DNA of 9,021 nucleotides from Firmicutes bacterium UBA4996 (GTDB taxonomy: Bacteria; Bacillota; Limnochordia; Darwinibacteriales; Darwinibacteriaceae). Position 1 is the stretch's first letter; every line of letters begins with the position of its first letter. This document shows positions 6,006 through 9,021 of the stretch, piece by piece. Where the stretch lies: the NCBI GenBank assembly GCA_002396805.1, contig DGYW01000014.1, positions 11,250 to 20,270 on the forward strand. Direction: 5' to 3'. A program made the translations under genes and the position numbers. The notes under the pieces are model-generated. The model saw only the letters and a program-made list of their open reading frames with translations. It had not been told where the DNA came from and ran no database searches.

Positions 6006-7190
6006 TTAGTCTCCTTTTTCTGTATAGACATTTGACAAAATGAGACCAGGTCGTCTGACTAGACTCTCAACGACAATGTCTACCTCGAGCGAAGAAAATA
6101 TCTCTTGCCAACTGGATTCCATTTCCCTCCACATCTTGGGGTGTTTCTGATGAAAAGCCTCCCCAAAGCCAAAAACATCCGCCTTCAATTCCTGGGCCTT
6201 TGCCAATGCGGCCTCTACTTCCCCCCGGATCGCCTCGTTCTGCAAACTCGCCATTAATTTCCACATCTCCGGTCTATCTAAGTCTTCAGAACAGGAAGTT
6301 TCACCCAAGTTGCTACTTGCTTCAATGCGTACTGTTATGGTAGGTGTGCCGTCTTTGAATTCTGGAACAATTTTCCTTTTAGCCGCCAAGATTTCCAGGC
6401 TATAATTACACGTACCAGTGGGGTTTGTCACAACAATAATTCCACTTTTAACCTCACCCAAAACCCACAATAATCCTCTGGACTCCCGGTCATTCAATCT
6501 TCCCACCATTTTTAGGTCATGGTCGAAGACCGCTGTGTAGCTGAGCTTTAGGACTTTCTCCCCACTGTTATCTTCTACATGAATTAATGAAGCTATTGGA
6601 GCTGTACTCTTGCTCGTAATCCTGAGGACGAGATCCTTTATATTGATTGCTGCAACTTGGGAATGATAAATTCGTTCAGTAATTAAATCCCGAATGAAGA
6701 ATGCTGGAATACTACTTATTCTGGTTTTTGTAGCCAAGATATCCTGAGCTTTTCCTTCAGAAACAAGAATCCAGTTAGTCTCCCGAAATTCATAGTCGCG
6801 CATTAACATGTCAAGATGACCTTTGAGACCCTCTTGAGCCAGATCTTCCCCGAAAATTATTACTTGGTTATGGGGCAAAAACAACTTGCGGGAGGAAACA
6901 TGGGTAGTGGTCCTAATAGCTTCAAATACCGACCTACCTTCACTGGTCACAATCCAAAAAGATTCTGCACCCCCACCCCCCGCTGTTTGGGGTGTCTTTA
7001 CATTTGTCGGATCAATGATTTGCGTGCTAACTAGAATTTTATCCTTATAGGGACTGCTATCAATGCCCAGGCCTACTACAATAGCCCGATTATTTAGATC
7101 AACCCGATCCCAACAACCGGTAGTAAATAGTAATTGCAAAATTAAGAGAAATAATGCTGCTATTTTATAACCACTCGTAACCTTGAACAT
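6006..7190 (-). CDS. gerAC: Spore germinant receptor C subunit, Ger(x)C family lipoprotein
   Basis: A 394-residue lipoprotein of the germinant receptor, anchored at the outer face of the spore inner membrane. The signal is a basic N-terminus, a hydrophobic core at about residues 10-22, then Thr-Thr-Gly-Cys, with Cys26 followed by WDR; GCWDR is the hallmark of this family. AIVVGLGID follows. The conserved C-terminal domain carries DVFGFGEAFHQKHPKMW at 338-354, also characteristic. I start it at ATG 7188-7190: it gives a proper signal peptide, and a G-rich AGGGGGG (7201-7207) lies 10 bases upstream, overlapping the last base of the gerAA stop. In-frame starts further upstream (7214, 7352) would bury the signal peptide. 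The gene order A-C-B is that of the gerK type rather than gerA. Nothing appears truncated. Confidence 0.94.
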   Translation of the reverse strand: MFKVTSGYKIAALFLLILQLLFTTGCWDRVDLNNRAIVVGLGIDSSPYKDKILVSTQIIDPTNVKTPQTAGGGGAESFWIVTSEGRSVFEAIRTTTHVSSRKLFLPHNQVIIFGEDLAQEGLKGHLDMLMRDYEFRETNWILVSEGKAQDILATKTRISSIPAFFIRDLITERIYHSQVAAINIKDLVLRITSKSTAPIASLIHVEDNSGEKVLKLSYTAVFDHDLKMVGRLNDRESRGLLWVLGEVKSGIIVVTNPTGTCNYSLEILAAKRKIVPEFKDGTPTITVRIEASSNLGETSCSEDLDRPEMWKLMASLQNEAIRGEVEAALAKAQELKADVFGFGEAFHQKHPKMWREMESSWQEIFSSLEVDIVVESLVRRPGLILSNVYTEKGD

Positions 7191-7206
7191 ATTATCAGAA
7201 CCCCCC

Positions 7207-8792
7207 TCAATCATTCTTCGGACTTTTGAAATCAAGACGGAAGGATTCACGTTCTGGATCAAGTACTCGAATCGCTGGTCGGCGATTAACGAGGGACCTG
7301 AGTGGAGCACGGATAAAAGTATCTTTGAGTTGTGGCCAGGAAATTGGAACAATAGGCGATAGATAACTTAAGCCAAAGGAACGAAGTGAACACAGATGGA
7401 TCAATATGGCGATTAGTCCTACGCCAACCCCATAGATTCCAAGGAATCCCGCCATAATAATCAGTCCAAACCGCAAGAGTGTCACCGCATCGGTGTGGGG
7501 CACGACTAAAAATGAGGATAAGGCAGTGATGGCAACCACAATAACCATAGGGGCTCCGATTAACCCCGCTTTGACCGCAGCATCCCCAATAATCAAGGCC
7601 CCTACAATGCTGAGGGCGGGACCAATGGCTGCTGGGAGACGGATGCCGCCTTCCCTCAGTAATTCAAACACCGTAACCATTATTAAGGCCTCAACCACCG
7701 CGGGGAAAGGGGTCCCTTCTACCGCTGAAGCCATGGTGATCACCAAGGGAGTTGGGATAAGTTCAGGATGAAAGCTCTCTAGGGCCACATAAACTCCTGG
7801 TGCAAGCAGGGTGAGGCCATAGGCAATGAACCGGACTAACCGAACCAAACTAGCGAAATAGGGACGGGAATAATAATCCTCTGCTGCGTGAAAGCCTTCA
7901 ATGAAGAGGTAGGGAACGGTCAAGGCAAAGGGAGTTCCATCCACTAAAACTGCAACCCTTCCCTCCAAAATTCGAGCGGCCACCCGGTCGGGCTTTTCAC
8001 TGTTGCCTACGGTGACGAAGGGGGAAAAAGGGGCATCTTCAATCAGTTCCTCAATATATCCAGATTCGAGAATATCATTAATTGTGATTAGCTTCAGGCG
8101 GCGTCTAACTTCTTGCACGAGGTCAGGGGGAGCCACGCCTTGAACATAGGCTAAGCAAACCAGTGTGTGGGTGCGTTTGCCGATTATCATTTGTTCAAAA
8201 ACCAGGTTGGGATTGTGAATTTTCCTCCGTAACATGGCCGTATTAGTACGAAGTGTCTCTGTAAAGCCCTCTCTCGGTCCCCGTACTGTCTGTTCTACTT
8301 TAGGTTCTTCAATCGCGCGAGTTTGCCAACCCTTGGCATCAATAACCAGGAAAGAATCACTACCGTCTAGAAGAAAAATGACGTTTCCAAATAGTAACGA
8401 GGAAATAAGCCCATCGAATCCATTTTTTTATCCACATCCCCCATCGCCAAAAGAGATCGCCAAATGAATTCCAAGTCATTTTCCTGTAGAGCCCGATTTT
8501 CTATCAAATGGGTATCGTAGATGAGTGGCCTTACAATACTCTCATTAATCTGATTCTTGTTTACCAGACCGTCAACAAAGACTAAAGCAACCTGAAACTG
8601 GCTTTGGCTCCCAAAGTTAAACTCTCGTATTATTAGATCAGTGCTGTTTCCCAGTAATGTTCGGATCGCCTCCAAATTTCTGTCAAGATCCCCACCAAAT
8701 TCCTTCGGAAGTACAGGATCATGGTCACCCGTTTGCTCAACCTTACCTCTTAGTGACGCCCAAAACTTCAGTCTTCTCAGTAGCTTCCTCAA
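7207..8792 (-). pseudogene. gerAA: Spore germinant receptor A subunit (GerAA/GerKA family), split by a one-base frameshift
   Basis: Two adjacent frames together encode one GerAA-type protein. The first frame starts at TTG 8790-8792, after an in-frame TGA, and gives the soluble N-terminal domain (EAIRTLLGNSTDLIIREF, then VDGLVNK) until it stops at 8367-8369. From the A-run at 8423-8429 the -1 frame carries on without a stop to 7207. It contains the expected core FLLDGSDSFLVIDAKGW, GPREGFTETLRTN, RRKIHNPNL and ILESGYIEELIED, then EGRVAVLVDGTPF and the C-terminal membrane region with EGTPFPAVVEALIM. Adding one A at the run gives about 528 residues, normal for the family. The downstream frame alone has an ATG only at 8235, after the GPREGF motif, so it would not make a normal subunit. 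The cause may be a true mutation, a homopolymer sequencing error or slippage; no other damage is seen. The TTG start lacks a strong ribosome site and is less certain. Confidence 0.88.
8423..8429 (-). other. A7 homopolymer at the gerAA frameshift point
   Basis: The minus-strand reading is GAT AAA AAA ATG in the first frame. A single-tRNA slip of -1 on the second AAA, or one extra A added during transcription, joins residue 123 (Lys) to Asn-Gly-Phe-Asp-Gly of the continuing frame. No downstream stimulatory structure was established. Confidence 0.6.
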
Positions 8793-8828
8793 AGTTACTG
8801 CTCACTTTCCATTGTTTGTCATTGGGGT

Positions 8829-8858
8829 TAGTATTTAGCAAGCATGGTAGGGTTATGC
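8829..8858 (-). promoter_or_regulatory. Candidate forespore sigma-G-type promoter of the germinant-receptor operon
   Basis: On the minus strand GCATA (8854-8858) is followed after 18 bases by AATACTA (8829-8835). This matches the sigma-G pattern (GHATR, 17-18 bases, CATNHTA) except for A in place of the first C. Initiation would be near 8822, about 30 bases before the TTG start. Sigma-G control is established for gerA-type operons in Bacillus; the assignment here is by pattern only. Confidence 0.5.
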
Positions 8859-8877
8859 ATCCACTTAAGGTGGGCGC

Positions 8878-8906
8878 AAAAAAACCACCCCTGTATGAGG
8901 AGTGGT
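8878..8906 (-). terminator. Rho-independent terminator of the gene entering from the right edge
   Basis: On the minus strand ACCACTCCT (8898-8906) pairs with AGGGGTGGT (8884-8892), with one A/C mismatch and a five-base loop, followed directly by a T-run (complement of 8878-8883). It lies about 32 bases after the stop of the fragment at 8938-9021 and upstream of the germination operon. Confidence 0.78.
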
Positions 8907-8937
8907 AGGAAACGCGTTTTACCCCCGTCTTAATGCA

Positions 8938-9021
8938 CTAGCGACAGCAAAATTTAAGTTCGTCCTCTTCGTTAGCGGTGACCCCATCAATATACGCTAT
9001 TACCTGCAGCGATTCTTGTGC
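8938..9021 (-). CDS. C-terminal fragment of an unrecognised protein
   Basis: An open frame enters from the right edge and stops at TAG 8938-8940, giving 27 residues that end in EEDELKFCCR. I do not recognise the family. Support for a real gene is indirect: the other two minus-strand frames close within a few codons, the codons are ordinary for this DNA, the composition is acidic and protein-like, and a good terminator in the same direction follows after about 32 bases. The two adjacent Cys near the end are notable but do not identify a function. Confidence 0.5.
   Translation of the reverse strand, partial: AQESLQVIAYIDGVTANEEDELKFCCR

Noticed and set aside
7493..7771. Plus-strand open frame of 92 codons.
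   Set aside because: It is antisense to the conserved membrane domain of the A subunit; its low-complexity composition mirrors the hydrophobic sense strand.
8234..8908. Several plus-strand open frames over the start of gerAA and its upstream region.
   Set aside because: They overlap the A-subunit N-terminal coding region and a terminator, and none has a ribosome site or family-like sequence.
1..9021. CRISPR arrays, transposons, tRNA or rRNA genes.
   Set aside because: No regularly spaced repeats, transposase-like frames with terminal inverted repeats, or tRNA-like folds were noticed.

Overview
The window looks like chromosomal DNA of an endospore-forming member of the Firmicutes, most likely an anaerobic clostridial lineage; a Desulfosporosinus/Desulfitobacterium-like Peptococcaceae is my best guess, by inference only. 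The evidence is a spore germinant-receptor operon, strong AGGAG-type ribosome binding sites, lipoprotein signals and moderate G+C. Every gene I can support is on the minus strand, so transcription runs from high to low coordinates.

Right edge to middle (9021 to about 4585). A short C-terminal gene fragment (8938-9021) is followed by an intrinsic terminator (8878-8906). A candidate forespore sigma-G promoter (8829-8858) then precedes a four-gene germinant-receptor operon in the order A-C-B-D: gerAA-type (7207-8792), gerAC-type lipoprotein (6006-7190), gerAB-type permease (4898-6001) and a 75-residue two-helix protein matching the germinant-receptor 'D' subunits (4678-4905). Spacing is tight or overlapping throughout, and a clear terminator (4583-4617) closes the operon. 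The A gene is split by a one-base frameshift at a run of seven A; adding one A restores a continuous protein of about 528 residues.

Middle to left edge (about 4500 to 1). A good sigma-A promoter (4454-4482) overlaps a 12-mer direct repeat and a dyad, and drives a second operon: a transcriptional regulator (2821-4386), two CUT1-type ABC sugar permeases (1887-2786 and 989-1867) and an extracellular solute-binding lipoprotein cut by the window edge (1-886). No ATPase gene is visible; it may lie beyond the left edge or be a shared ATPase elsewhere.

The most unusual item is the regulator. It has a GntR winged helix, an FCD domain and a whole TAXI-type solute-receptor domain fused in one soluble protein with no signal peptide. 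Two of the four usual FCD metal ligands are Asn. The simplest reading is a cytoplasmic one-component sensor in which a transporter-derived binding domain has taken over ligand recognition, controlling an ABC importer that has its own, unrelated extracellular binding protein.
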